A stretch of 64,000 nucleotides of DNA from Adiantum capillus-veneris. Lineage: Eukaryota; Streptophyta; Polypodiopsida; Polypodiales; Pteridaceae. The notes below the pieces were generated by a model that saw only the letters and a list, made by a program, of their open reading frames with translations, had not been told where the DNA came from and did not search any database. Where the stretch lies: NCBI GenBank assembly GCA_014529385.2, contig CM043962.1:129146074-129210073 (forward strand), in the 5' to 3' direction. Below, one piece after another: positions 34,168-44,660 of the stretch; the first letter of the stretch is position 1; each line of letters starts with the position of its first letter. A program made the position numbers and the translations under genes.

Positions 34168-35017
34168 TATCTATGGCTTTGGTTTTGCGCAATAGATTGT
34201 GGGTTTCATGCTGCAGGTGAAAAGCTCTGTTGATGATTTTTGCAGTGATTTTTACCTTGACGGTAGCCCCATCTTTGTCTGTTAGAGTTGCTTCCCCATT
34301 GTATTGAATGGAGCTGATTAGTTCATGGGCTCTGTTCCCCTTGGCGGTAATCTCAAGAAGCTGTCCAGCTGTAGACATGTGGCCCCTTCTAGCACTTTGG
34401 ATTTTTGGTGTATCGTCCACGATTCCTTTGGAAATAAGGTGGTCTTGACTATCACTCCATCTATCGCTTAGTATATCCCAATGAAAATGTTTGCGGGTAT
34501 TGCTTCTAGTTCCCGTTCTGTGATGTGAGCTTTCTCATTTTATGAGATATCAATGATCTCCTAAGGTGCCACCTCCCACTCTTTTTGTGCTTTCCTACGG
34601 GGCATCCTGAGACCAGTTTCATGTTGATTTTAGAGTTAGGCAATGAGCTGTTGAGAAATGGAAAAATGCAAACTTTCACCATAAAATGAGAAATGAGCAT
34701 AACACTCCAAATTTGACCAAACTTCACTAGTGCATCTAGGGTAACTATAGTCACAAGGACAAGTGATCACAAATGAACTTTGGCTCTAGGGTACATGGAT
34801 CACGATCCATGTTGGAACACATTTTGATGATTTGATCATACCACATGGTTCGGCACATTAAGGTGATGCTTTGGTCCAAAAAATTTGGGGTTTGGATCAT
34901 TGATTAAGATTTTAGGCCAAATTTCAGAAAATTTGATAGACTTGGAGAATTTGTGCCCTTTGGTTGGGATTTTGAGATCCAAATGACTTGGTTCTTTAGG
35001 GCTAGATTTTGTAGAGT

Positions 35018-35021
35018 ATTT
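35018..35021. other. Empty target site equivalent to the Sola insertion
   Basis: The context GTAGAGTATTTAGTACCAGA matches the joined flanks of the transposon at 5886/18182 with ATTT present once and one base difference downstream. Confidence 0.92.
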
Positions 35022-35210
35022 AGTACCAGATGGTGATGTCCACTCTTTGATCTTTGATTTGATCTTTTTTGTTGATTTGATGTTTTTGGTATAGAGTAAC
35101 ACATGCATAATTAGTCTTGCAAGGTTAATGATCATACTTGACAAATCTGATGCAATAAGAGATATTGTGGTGGTCGTAGCAGACAGAAGTGCGGTAGAGA
35201 AGTCTAGGTT

Positions 35211-35214
<4 letters not shown>

Positions 35215-35307
<93 letters not shown>

Positions 35308-35315
35308 CCCCCCCC
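35215..35315. repeat. (CT)n followed by poly-C
   Basis: About 45 CT units and then 11 C. The long Arg/Glu and Ser/Leu frames across it are artefacts of the repeat. Confidence 0.95.
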
Positions 35316-35861
35316 GAAAGCGAATGAGTTTGAAATGCCCCATTCTGACAAGTATATTTTCCAACTTCGATGGCCTTATGCATACTTACCTTGATTGGTC
35401 ATATTTTTTTGTCAAACCACCTGCGGTTAGAACGGTCATCATTTGGACATTTGGTTGCCAAATGGATTTTAATCTGTAGTTTTGATCCCCCACAGGTTGG
35501 CTCCAACTTGACAGGTGCCAAACCTTTTCACATTTTCCATGTTTAAAGCCCTTGCTTTGCAGATCCTATGTTTGCTTTTAGAACTCAATTTTGGCTGTCC
35601 TGACAAGCTTTTTTCGCTTGAAATTAAAACAAAATTACCAATAGTTTTTATTATTCGGCAAATTTTTTTCCAAATTTATTATGATCACTCATATATATAT
35701 CATTCCAGTGTAGCATCTTACTTTCCATGAATTTTACAATATGGCTCAATAATATGCATAAAAGAGCTCATGAAAAAACAAACAATTATTCAGAAATCAT
35801 TATATACAAAGTTATGATCTTCTTGCTACAAGTTATGAACATCTTGTTGCCTTTGTCTTAC

Positions 35862-35873
35862 TCCCCCCTTCCT
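35862..35873 (-). other. Internal polypurine tract, Gypsy copy B
   Basis: AGGAAGGGGGGA on the minus strand, in the same 5' context (AAT) as the terminal tract at 29591-29602 but 6.3 kb upstream of the 3' LTR. It lies after the second protease-like ORF. Confidence 0.75.
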
Positions 35874-35879
35874 ATTCTG

Positions 35880-36940
35880 AGTCGTCTCGGACGAAGATAC
35901 GACATGGTGCATGGGCTCGAATATGTGTCTGTGCGAGGCCGTGTAATGTGGCCCTATCGTGCAAATTGAAAAGATGCATGGGGTAACAAGATGTTGTGTA
36001 AAATGTGGGCCCTTAACGGTTTGTTCAGCGGCTTTTGTTGGCGAGGTTTCTTTAAAGCTACTATGCTCAAATAAAAGAATGACGTGCTTGTTCTTTGATG
36101 GTAGAGAGTGGTAACCTTGACATGATATTTGGGCTAGTTTTTGGGACTTGTTTTGGAATCCATTTGAGTTAGCGTGATTGGTATCTTGGAGACTATGTTT
36201 GATGGTGTTGCTGATGTTGTTTTGGTCTCCATTTCCATGTTGTTGGTGCAGGTAGCTTTTTGATTTGTCGGAGTGGCTTTGATATCCAAGGAGAAGTGTC
36301 AGATTGGCCATTGGAAGTTTTGTTTTCTTTGTAATGAGCAAGATTTGTGTTTGAAGAAGTAGATCCGATTAGTTGTTTCTGAAAATGTGTAAAATTGCTT
36401 TCGGGAATCCATAATTGTTTAGGCTTGGACTGCATCACTTCTTTCTTGACCCACACCTTTCTGACTGCCTTGGTTGCACGCAAAGGTTTAGGTTATGTTC
36501 TCCTAAAAGAGGTTGAATTTCCCAAATGTGATCCGCTTGCACCAATGGAGTAGTGAAGGAAGTGTCATCGAGGTGGAGTTGTAATGTGTCATCCTGCCAA
36601 TTTGGTGTTGCCTTGTATGTGCACATCCATGGTACTCCAAGAATCATTGCCTCATATTAAGATCTGCATCTTTCAGTACATTAAATTGGTGAGGGAAGAT
36701 TTGACCATCCACATCGATTGAAAAATGGCTTTCTCGTTTGGTGGAACCATCTGGGAGTTGAAGGATAATTTTTACATCCATACCACCAAGCCATGTAGGT
36801 TTCATCTGAATTGATGCTATTGGAGGAGGATTGAGGCCTTTGCATTGCCACCAATTTTCCTTATGATTTGCTTGTTTCTTCCACTTTAATATTCTAATTA
36901 TGGCTTCCTCTTTAGCATGTGCTTAAATAGCATGGGCTCA
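35880..36940 (-). pseudogene. Gypsy copy B: second protease-like ORF, active-site region deleted
   Basis: Matches 23426-24790 at both ends (IASIQMKPTW region near 36800; ILGVPWMCTYKATPNWQDD and the downstream EIQPLLGEH at 36647-36435; Asn-rich tail 36341-35826). Around 36722-36745 a deletion removes the stretch that holds the ALVDTxA motif in copies A and C. Clearly non-functional in this copy. Confidence 0.6.
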
Positions 36941-38222
36941 ATTTTTCTACTATACCGCCGCATGAATTGTTTGTAGCTCTTCTTGTGTCCCTCGCTTTTT
37001 GCGTTTTTTGGAGTGTTGCTTTAGGGTATACATCAAAACATAATCCCCTTTTTGGAATTCCTTGCTAATTATGTGTTGGTCATAAAAAGCCTTCGTTTGT
37101 CGTTTTTGGGCATATATCCCTGCGACCGCGTTTAATCTAGTTTCATCTAGTTGTTCCAAGATTTCTAGCCTTTCAGATAATTCATGTCCCTTCCAACCTA
37201 GCTGTGTTGCAACTCAAAGTGTGGGAATCAAGAATTCCATGGGTAGGATAACATTAATTCCTAAACACAAGGTTAAATGGAGAGGTTCCAACAGAAGTTT
37301 TAAATGCTACCCTGTAAGCCCATAACGATGAGTGTAGTTCTTGAGTCACTCACTGTTTTGATTAGCACCGTGCATAAGATTTTATTGGTACTCTTTGCTT
37401 GCCCGTTACCTTGGGATTAGTAGCGGGCTGATTTGCGATGAACCACCACGAATTCATCAAGTAAGCTTTCAATGAGGGTGTTCACAAAGTGTGTTCCTCA
37501 ATTGCTCACAATCTGAATGGGTAGACCGTATCTGGTAAAGATTTTTTTGAATAGGAAATGTGTCGCACTCCGTGCATCAATTTTTTTTGTTGCCTTTGCT
37601 TACACCCACTTGCTCAAATAATATGTTGCTACTATGATATATTGAGCATGCGTGCGATATGTAGGAGGTATGATGGGGCCTATAAAATCTGTGACGCACT
37701 TGGCAAAGGCTCAAACTCCTATCATTGGGCGTAATGGAATTTCATCTCTTTGCAGAGGTGCTTTAGTGCGTTGACATTCATCACACCATTTTACATATGT
37801 CTCTGCATCTGTGAATAGTGTTGGCCACCATATTCCAGTGTTGAAGTATCAACTTTGCAATTTTTTCTGCAGAAAAATGTCCACTAGTTGGCCTGAGTGT
37901 ACTTGTTCTAGGATGGAGAAATATTCGCTTTAGTAGCACACAATCTCAATTGATTGTTCTTTCCCTGGCAATACAGTAGGTTTGAAATCAGCACATAGTG
38001 ATTTGCTTCCTCCTCTATAGTTCTCATTTGTTCCTTACTCAATCCCTCTGGGAAGGTCTTGGCATTTAAGTACTCGACAATATGAGTACTCCATTTGAGC
38101 GCTCCAGTTAGTCTAAAGAGTGTGGCGTGTTCCATTGGCAATTGTTTTTTATAGGCTTCACATGATTTTTCGTAATCATGGATAGTTTTTTCCATGTTTA
38201 GCCAGTAGACCCCAAGTATCAT
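36941..38222 (-). pseudogene. Gypsy copy B: integrase
   Basis: Inserts element DNA into the genome. On the minus strand: the pre-integrase segment (38222-37908; PEGLSKEQMRTIEEEANHYVL), a zinc-type region translating to WPTLFTDAETYVKWCDECQ near 37800, the core with DFIGPI and YIIVATYYLSKWV (about 37700-37600), GTHFVN and NGQAKSTNK (about 37500-37400), and a C-terminal LDETRLNAVAGIYAQK (37159-36950). Several stops interrupt it. Confidence 0.78.
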
Positions 38223-38740
38223 TAGTCTTTGGTATGTTTGTGTTTTCCCATTATGAAACCTTGTGTGTTATATATGAGAAAGTTTCAGGTAGTATTCGTT
38301 ATTGTCTGGTTGTACAGATAGTGTCAAAATCTCGCCATTGCCTTTCTTGTAAAGCCTTCTAACTAAAAGCTGGAGATTTTTGGTTTGATGAATGATTGAT
38401 GGTTGTCTTTCTACCTATAATGATCCTATGGTGAAATCAAACTCAAGTAATATTATAAACGAGGGAACAATCCTTCCAGTGTTGCAAGGTTTGTCTACCA
38501 CATTCAATAGTGCTTCATGATCTACGAAGAATAACAAACTTTTTCGCGAGAAGGTAGTGTCTAAATTTTTTGACAGCATATATCATTCATAGGCCCTCTC
38601 TCTCCATAGTGGTATAATTTTTCTCTGCATTGTTTAGCTACCTACTTGAATAACAAATGGGAAAATATAATTTTTTCTCTCCAGGTTGAGCTAATGTGCA
38701 CCCTACAGCGTAGGCTAATGCATCTACATGGACATGGAAG
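38223..38740 (-). pseudogene. Gypsy copy B: RNase H region
   Basis: Parallel to the better preserved copy at 26228-26605 (LVNKPC and THKRANHL motifs). Degrades the RNA strand of the hybrid during reverse transcription. Shortened and with stops in this copy. Confidence 0.6.
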
Positions 38741-39800
38741 ATCTTGTTCCAATCAAGGGCTTACAAAATTGGAGCAAAAATTAATCCCTGCTTCAATTTA
38801 TGAAAAGCCTTCTCACATTCTTCCATCCACTGAAATGAGAGCATATAGAGGCTTAGCTATTACGACATACATGTATATGAAGCGCCTATAATACCTACAA
38901 TGACCCATAAATGCTTGTACTACCTTTATGTTGGTTGGTCTTGGAAGTGCAGCGATCACCTGTATCTTATCTTGATCAAAGGAAATCCCATTTTTGGACA
39001 CAATGTGTCCCAAGATTGTACCTTGTCTTACCATGTAGACACATTTTTTAGGATTTAAGCAAATACGGCAAGACCTGCACTTTTCAAAGAATTTTTCCAA
39101 GTGTGTTATGTGCTCACTCCTCAACTGAGAATGTATGCATAGATCATCCATGTATATCTCCAAAAATTTCCCAGTATACTCCTTGAATGCATACTCATTA
39201 GTCTCTAAAAAGTGGGAGGTGCATTGGTCAAACCAAAAGGCATCACTCTGTATGAAAATATGCCCCACTCTATTGCAAAAGTTGTTTCATGTCGATCTTC
39301 TCATTTTATGGTCAATTGCATGTAGCCTGAGAACCCGTCTAAGAAACTATAAGCTTCTTTCCCTGCAACTCTTTTGATCACGTGATATGTTATTTGGTAG
39401 GGGATAGTTGTCTTTGATGGTAGAAGCAATTACTTGTTTGAGGTTCACATAGACCCGTAACTTTCCATTCTTTTTTAGCACTACCAATTGGGGACACCCA
39501 ATCGGTGTGTTCTATCTCATAGATAAACTCCACAACCTTGAGTTTGTCTATTTCTTCCTTAAAACTTTTTGGCAAAAGTCTCATTGTACGTATAAGGACA
39601 TTATTTGCGCGGTTTGGCATCACCCTTAAGAGGTATCATGTGTTGAAAGATCTTTGGATATATTCCCTTTAGATCCTTGTATGACCATGCAAACACGTCC
39701 TTAAGCTGCTCTTCTTTTCTTGTGAGGTCAGTGGCAATGTATGGCAGATAAGGTTCTTGCCTGGTTTCACTAGGTCTATACACTTGGCTTTTTTTGGCCC
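38741..39800 (-). pseudogene. Gypsy copy B: reverse transcriptase
   Basis: Three pieces in different frames. 39783-39601 has DVFAWSYKDLKGIYPKI and HMIPLKGDAKP, the N-terminal edge. 39623-39390 has FKEEIDKLKVVEFIYEIE and DWVSPI. 39268-38813 has the catalytic EIYMDDLCIHSQ (YMDD about 39142-39155), then LGHIVSKNGI and YYRRFI. The catalytic Asp pair is kept, but frameshifts separate the pieces. Confidence 0.85.
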
Positions 39801-41424
39801 ATTGTATGAGGGTCTAGGTTCCTTTGGATCTTGTTTGGGCTTCTAAACTATAATCTTTCTGTCTTGGATAATGTACCTTTTGTAGTGGGAAGGTGCGTCA
39901 AACTATCATTGTTGGATTCATCGTTAGAGTCCGATTCCATTGTCCAAACTTCTTTCAAAGTTTGTTTCAATTCGTTGTATCTGTGTTTGCACACTGTTTT
40001 TGATAATTTCATTGACTTTTCAGAGATATTTTTCGTTTGTGATTTTGGTTTGTTTTTCTTTTTTGAGTTTCCTTTTTCTGTTGAGTTGGGTTTCATGAAC
40101 CTCTTCAATATCTCATCTTTAAGGTAATCAATTACTTCGACTAGCCTCAAATATTGCGTTTTATTTTTTTATAAGAGGTATATGATTCTCTCTTCTTTGA
40201 TTTCATTTGTTCATGCATGTTTTCAGGTATCTCCCTTGTCTTTGTGGCTTTTGGTTGGGAAAATCATAAAAGACCGCTCGTTAATCCCTCAGTTCGATGT
40301 CCTTATTGAAGCTACAAGAACGCTCGTTGTTTGGGTTGTCCTATAAAGGTTTTTTTGTGCAATCTTGGAATGCTTCCTCATCAATTTCATTAAGGTCTCT
40401 TATGGAAATCTCATCCACTATGCGTCTATAATCTGTAACTCTCTCCATGTCCGGTCCTTCTAATCGTGATTTTTCATTTAAGATGAGACTAGTCATTTGG
40501 AATGGTATTATATCATATCCTTCCTCATCATAGAATTTGGTTAGTGTTACCTCATTCACACACACATCAAGGATGGCCAGTATTTGCTTCCATCCAAATG
40601 GTTCAAACATCTTTTCGAAAAAGGCTTTGGTACATATGCCTCATCTTGTACTGGTCTGTCATGAATACAATCTTCTTTTTTCAAAGCTCCACACATCCAA
40701 ATATGCACTTTGCTTTGCAGCCAAGCATGTATTTTCTCCTCCTAGTCAGTTGTGGAGTTTAACTCTTCCCCAGGGGTTCGCTCAACATCTCTATAACTAT
40801 GATCTTTGACACTAATCTTTGTAGTGACATCCTTGTGTCTTAAGTAGATATAGTCATAGTCCTAGTCTTGTACCATTTTGAGATGATGCATGAATGGTCT
40901 GTCCAATATGATATCAAAATGCTGCTCTCATCAGAATTCATTATAGCAAAGGTGTGTTCATATGCAATTCCACAAGAGGATACTACGATTTGCTCCAAAA
41001 TGTCAATAGGTTTCTCTAGATATCCATCAACTAATTGTAATTTAATTAGGGTTTTCCTTAGACCAAGCTTTTCCCATTTTTCCCACATTGCCTTGGTTGA
41101 TATGGAAATTCTAGCCCCACTGTCTAATATAGCAATTGTTTTTACTCCTTTGTATTTCACAGGTAAGGTAGTGTTTCCTTCTTCTTCTTCACAGTAGTCT
41201 CCCACCTTATTCACACGTACTACCTCTGGTTTAGTCTGTTTTGACGTCTGATTATTTGATGTTTTTTGAGGAATGATTGGTTGGAAAATTATTAGCCCTA
41301 TTTTCTCCAAAAACAATTCGACTTCTTCCCAAAGATGAGGTCTTACGTGTAGTAACTCAGATAGAGTTAGTGTACAATGGATAGGAGACGAGATCAACTC
41401 ATGAAGAGTTTTAGTGTTCATCAT
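39801..41424 (-). pseudogene. Gypsy copy B: retropepsin and linker to RT
   Basis: 41424-40840 is an open frame of 194 residues with TIAILDSGARISISTKAMWEK, in which DSGA is the aspartic protease active site, so this is the element's regular protease. Downstream frames (40610-40341 FGWKQILAILDVCVNE; 40150-39848) look like the linker to RT and are broken by stops. Confidence 0.78.
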
Positions 41425-42294
41425 CTTAGGACCAGATTTCCATTAAGATGGTACTTTTCTAATTTTTGATCTTGTTTCATGGTTGCCAATGAATGAAGGT
41501 AAAGTTTTCAAAGACCGAGGTTTGCTGTCTTTTGACATTTTTGTACTTGCATCACCATATAGTGATCAGATACTGCCTAGGTAGAACTCTTGTTCTAAAT
41601 GGATCTCAGTGATAGGAGCTGACTCAAGCGTTGCACTTCCAACTTTTTTGTTTCTGATATCCTCCCACAGAAAATCTACCCATGGTTCTTCTACCTCCAA
41701 AATTGGCATAACTACCTGTGAGCACACCCATCAGTGGTATTGGCTACCACCCTCGTATCTAGTGGTGTTTCAACTATCGGTTCTTTTTTGTCTTTTTTTT
41801 TAATACCTCAATTGTCCATCTCCTAGATTCTTTTGCAGATCAATACCTCAGTCCTTGGAGTAATTGAGACAGGTGGTTCCATAAGAACTTGGGCTGCTTG
41901 GATGAGCTCCTTGCACATCTGCAACCTCTCTTTATCATACCCTGGATGAGGATACGTTAACCATCTATGCTCCTGGGTCTAGTTGGGATTTAGCCTAGCT
42001 TCATAAGCCTTTAAAATCGTATCAGACCTTGTCCACCAAGATCGAACCTCCAGAAGGTTTTCCTTATGGTTTTGCTGCAACAATCTTTATTGTCCCTTTC
42101 CACTCTGAACTATTCTTATGTTTTCTGCAATTTGGTCTCTAAGGCTAATCTTTCTTTTATCCTTTTGGCTTTCATCTTGTCCCTTTTTGCCTTCCAGGAT
42201 TTCCTGGGTTGTCCTAGCAGACAAATTCTCTATCTCGATTTGGATGGGTGGGATGTTTTTGTCTCTCTCCCATAGGTATATTCCTTGTTACTTC
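41425..42294 (-). other. Gypsy copy B: gag-protease linker, no clear domain
   Basis: About 0.9 kb between the zinc-knuckle frame and the protease frame. Short broken frames only; presumably the decayed linker. Confidence 0.45.
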
Positions 42295-44660
42295 CTAGTC
42301 TTGTGCTCTTGTTATAGAATTCATTGGAATTGCTAGTTTTGTTTCTGATCCACTTGAGCTTGATAAAACTCCAATTTTGTTCATGGTAGCCTTTCCTTTG
42401 TTATCAGGGTTTTTTGAACAGTGTGGAATTAGATGGTCACTTTCACATCCCTCACAGTACCCAAAGAGTTTGATACGCTCTCCTTTGTGTGGGCAACTTC
42501 TTGCCCAATGATCATTGCCACATTCATAGCATGGTCCTACTGGTGGTGGGGAAGCTTGTGGACCCTCATTTGGTTGTCTGGCTCTAGGAGGGTATCCCCT
42601 AGGTCTATAGTTCTGATTTTCCATGAACATGAGCATAATTTCATTGACCTGGTAATGGCTTTTTGTTGATTGTGTCATGTATGATGATTCTGACATCCCT
42701 TCAGAACCTATCCATGGAATTTGTCCTTCAAAATCATAGGCACTATTGTCTAAACCTCTCTCATAAGAGATGTTTGAATCTTCTCGGTATGAAACTACTT
42801 GTAGCATACTTTGATCCACAGGTGCCTCTATGGGTTGTGAAATTCTCACCATGGCTCTATTTTCTTGGGGTAAATGACGTTGATGTCCCAACATAGGTTG
42901 AGATTTTTCCTGCCATTGGACTAGATTATTTTGTCCTATTTGGTATCTTGGAGGTGGTGGCAACTGTTGCCCTTCAGGTAGCCCATATGGTCTTTCTCTA
43001 ACATAGTTTCTATTGTAGAAACATTCGTGGGTCTTATGGTTTGTCCATTTTTGTTTGATAGCACACCACTTCAATACACGCTGTATGTTTGCTCCTGGCC
43101 TTGGCTGCATGTTGCGTTTCCTTGGTTCATCCTTCTAATCACTTCCTCAACCATTTGATCAATGTCCAACACAGTTGGACATTGATCAATGTCCAACACA
43201 GTTGGGTTTTTCCCACCCAATTTCATTGTGGATTCACTTGTGGTTAAAGTGGTGCTACTCGTCCCTTGATCTATGTCCTCAGTCACCTCCCCATCTGCTT
43301 TACAATTGTCTACAAAATACAACACCTCTTTAGTGACTTTCTTGAAGGTAACACATGCCTTCAAGTGAAGATCTTTTTTGAGAGTATCATTTCACAATCC
43401 GTCTATGAAAAGGACAGATAGCCTCTCATCTTGAGGTAACTCTGTAGTAGGACATCTTTCTATGTACTGCTTGAATTCAAGCGAGGCTTTCTTCACCTTT
43501 TCTTTCTCCTTTTGTCTAAATGCATAGATTTGGGAGATCGTATTATGCTTAATCCCTCTCTTTGAGAATTCCTCTGCAAATTCTTGTAGAAGTTGTTCTA
43601 TGGTGGAGAAATCCCGACTGTTTAATTGTTGAAACCAGGTCAAGGTTTTTTCTTCTAGGGTCAATCCATATCCTTCATACTGAGTATGGAAATCTGTTAC
43701 CTGTTCAGTCCTCAACACTTGCCTGAAGATTAAAACATGAGCATACAGATCCCCTGATCCACTATACTTTTTGGGTACACACTTGGCCACTTGAGATGGT
43801 TACATGCACCTAGTGTCTGCAACCATCCTAACTATCCTCGGTCCTCCTGATATGGTCTTTCTAGTTTTGTATTCTCCCCTTGGAACTACAATTGATGTCC
43901 TCTCCTCTATTCTTTCATTTGGTCGTTCTGTTCGATCTTGTGTAATAGTCGGAGGGGTTCTAGTTGCGTAAGTCCAATCAGGTGCTTCAGTGCCCGTACA
44001 TGTGTGTTCAAAGAAACCCTAGACCCCATTGATCCCATGGGTCTTGCATTTGAGAATCGTTGGTGCCCAAATGAATCTTCCACTCTTGTTCTTATTAGAC
44101 TCACGTATCTAGTTTTTGGACTCATTTGAGTCTTCGTGGGTCTAGCTTGCTTGGGGTTTACATAATATTGATGGCGTGGTCCATGAAAGTATCTATACCA
44201 CTCTAGATTTTTATGGTATATAGGAGAGTATTTACGGCCATGCTTATCCATCATGACCTTGTGGATACTTCTCCATTGTGTGTATGTAAAAACATATAGT
44301 CTCTTGTGGTTGGTCAGCTACTCGATGCGGGGTTCATCACATCTATAATAGAGTGTTTGTTCTCCATTATTGAACTTATATAGCCCCCATAAGTGTTGTT
44401 TGTATTAACTTGCTCCGTCTCGTTAGTGCACCTGAGCACGGAATTTTGCTTGTCCAACTTGGAGGGACTCATCCACTAACTCCTCATCTACTTTGTCCTT
44501 GGTGCCAACCAATCCCCATTTGTCCACAATAAAGGGGTTGTGTACAACTAGATACATCATTCCTTCTTGGTCAAAGTATCTGTCTCCATTATAGTCCACA
44601 TATACAAGATCCTTGAACTCGCTTGGCTTGTTTTCCAACTTAACACAACAGCGGTCCATT
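42295..44660 (-). pseudogene. gag: Gypsy copy B: gag with two zinc knuckles
   Basis: Packages element RNA in virus-like particles. Pieces in order: 44659-44423 and 44254-43907 (N-terminal, unassigned), 43790-43392 (capsid-type gag: YGLTLEEKTLTWFQQL, EFAEEFSKRGIK), 43364-43071 (with a duplicated PTVLDIDQC phrase), and 43110-42295 (271 residues open), with CYECGNDHWARSC and CEGCESDHLIPHC, two CX2CX4HX4C knuckles. Stops or shifts lie between pieces. Confidence 0.82.

Larger units (their letters stand above)
29700..34760 (-). pseudogene. Gypsy copy B: large coiled-coil accessory ORF, decayed and expanded
   Basis: Colinear with 2190-5480. Readable pieces: 34754-34506, 34420-33974 (148 residues open; DDTPKIQSARRGHMS, YQDLIYSETELPLQ), 33767-33432, 32773-32561, 32531-32169 (HEAQHEQAKITEETET), 31159-30794 and 30202-29698. 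Three local amplifications inflate it: a 421-bp triplication (31165-32454), a 26-bp duplication (32162-32213) and repeated blocks at 33697-34167. Coiled-coil and highly charged middle; no catalytic motif, signal peptide or membrane span recognised. Function unknown. Its placement after pol and between two polypurine tracts suggests a separately acquired module. Confidence 0.6.
34761..35861 (-). other. Gypsy copy B internal leader
   Basis: Non-coding region between the internal polypurine tract and the coiled-coil ORF. It has one palindrome (34793-34812, ACATGGATCACGATCCATGT), the unoccupied target of the DNA transposon (ATTT 35018-35021), and a long (CT)n plus C-run at 35215-35315. It lacks about 870 bp present in copy A. 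Confidence 0.72.

Noticed and set aside
29700-34760. Envelope-like gene of the Gypsy element
   Set aside because: Position after pol fits, but no signal peptide, membrane span or glycoprotein-like cysteine pattern was seen. Coiled-coil, charged composition dominates.
34836-35394. Long open frames of Arg-Glu or Ser-Leu repeats
   Set aside because: They are translations of the (CT)n tract. The same effect occurs at 48193-48559, 49133-49434, 56047-56254 and 63585-63884.
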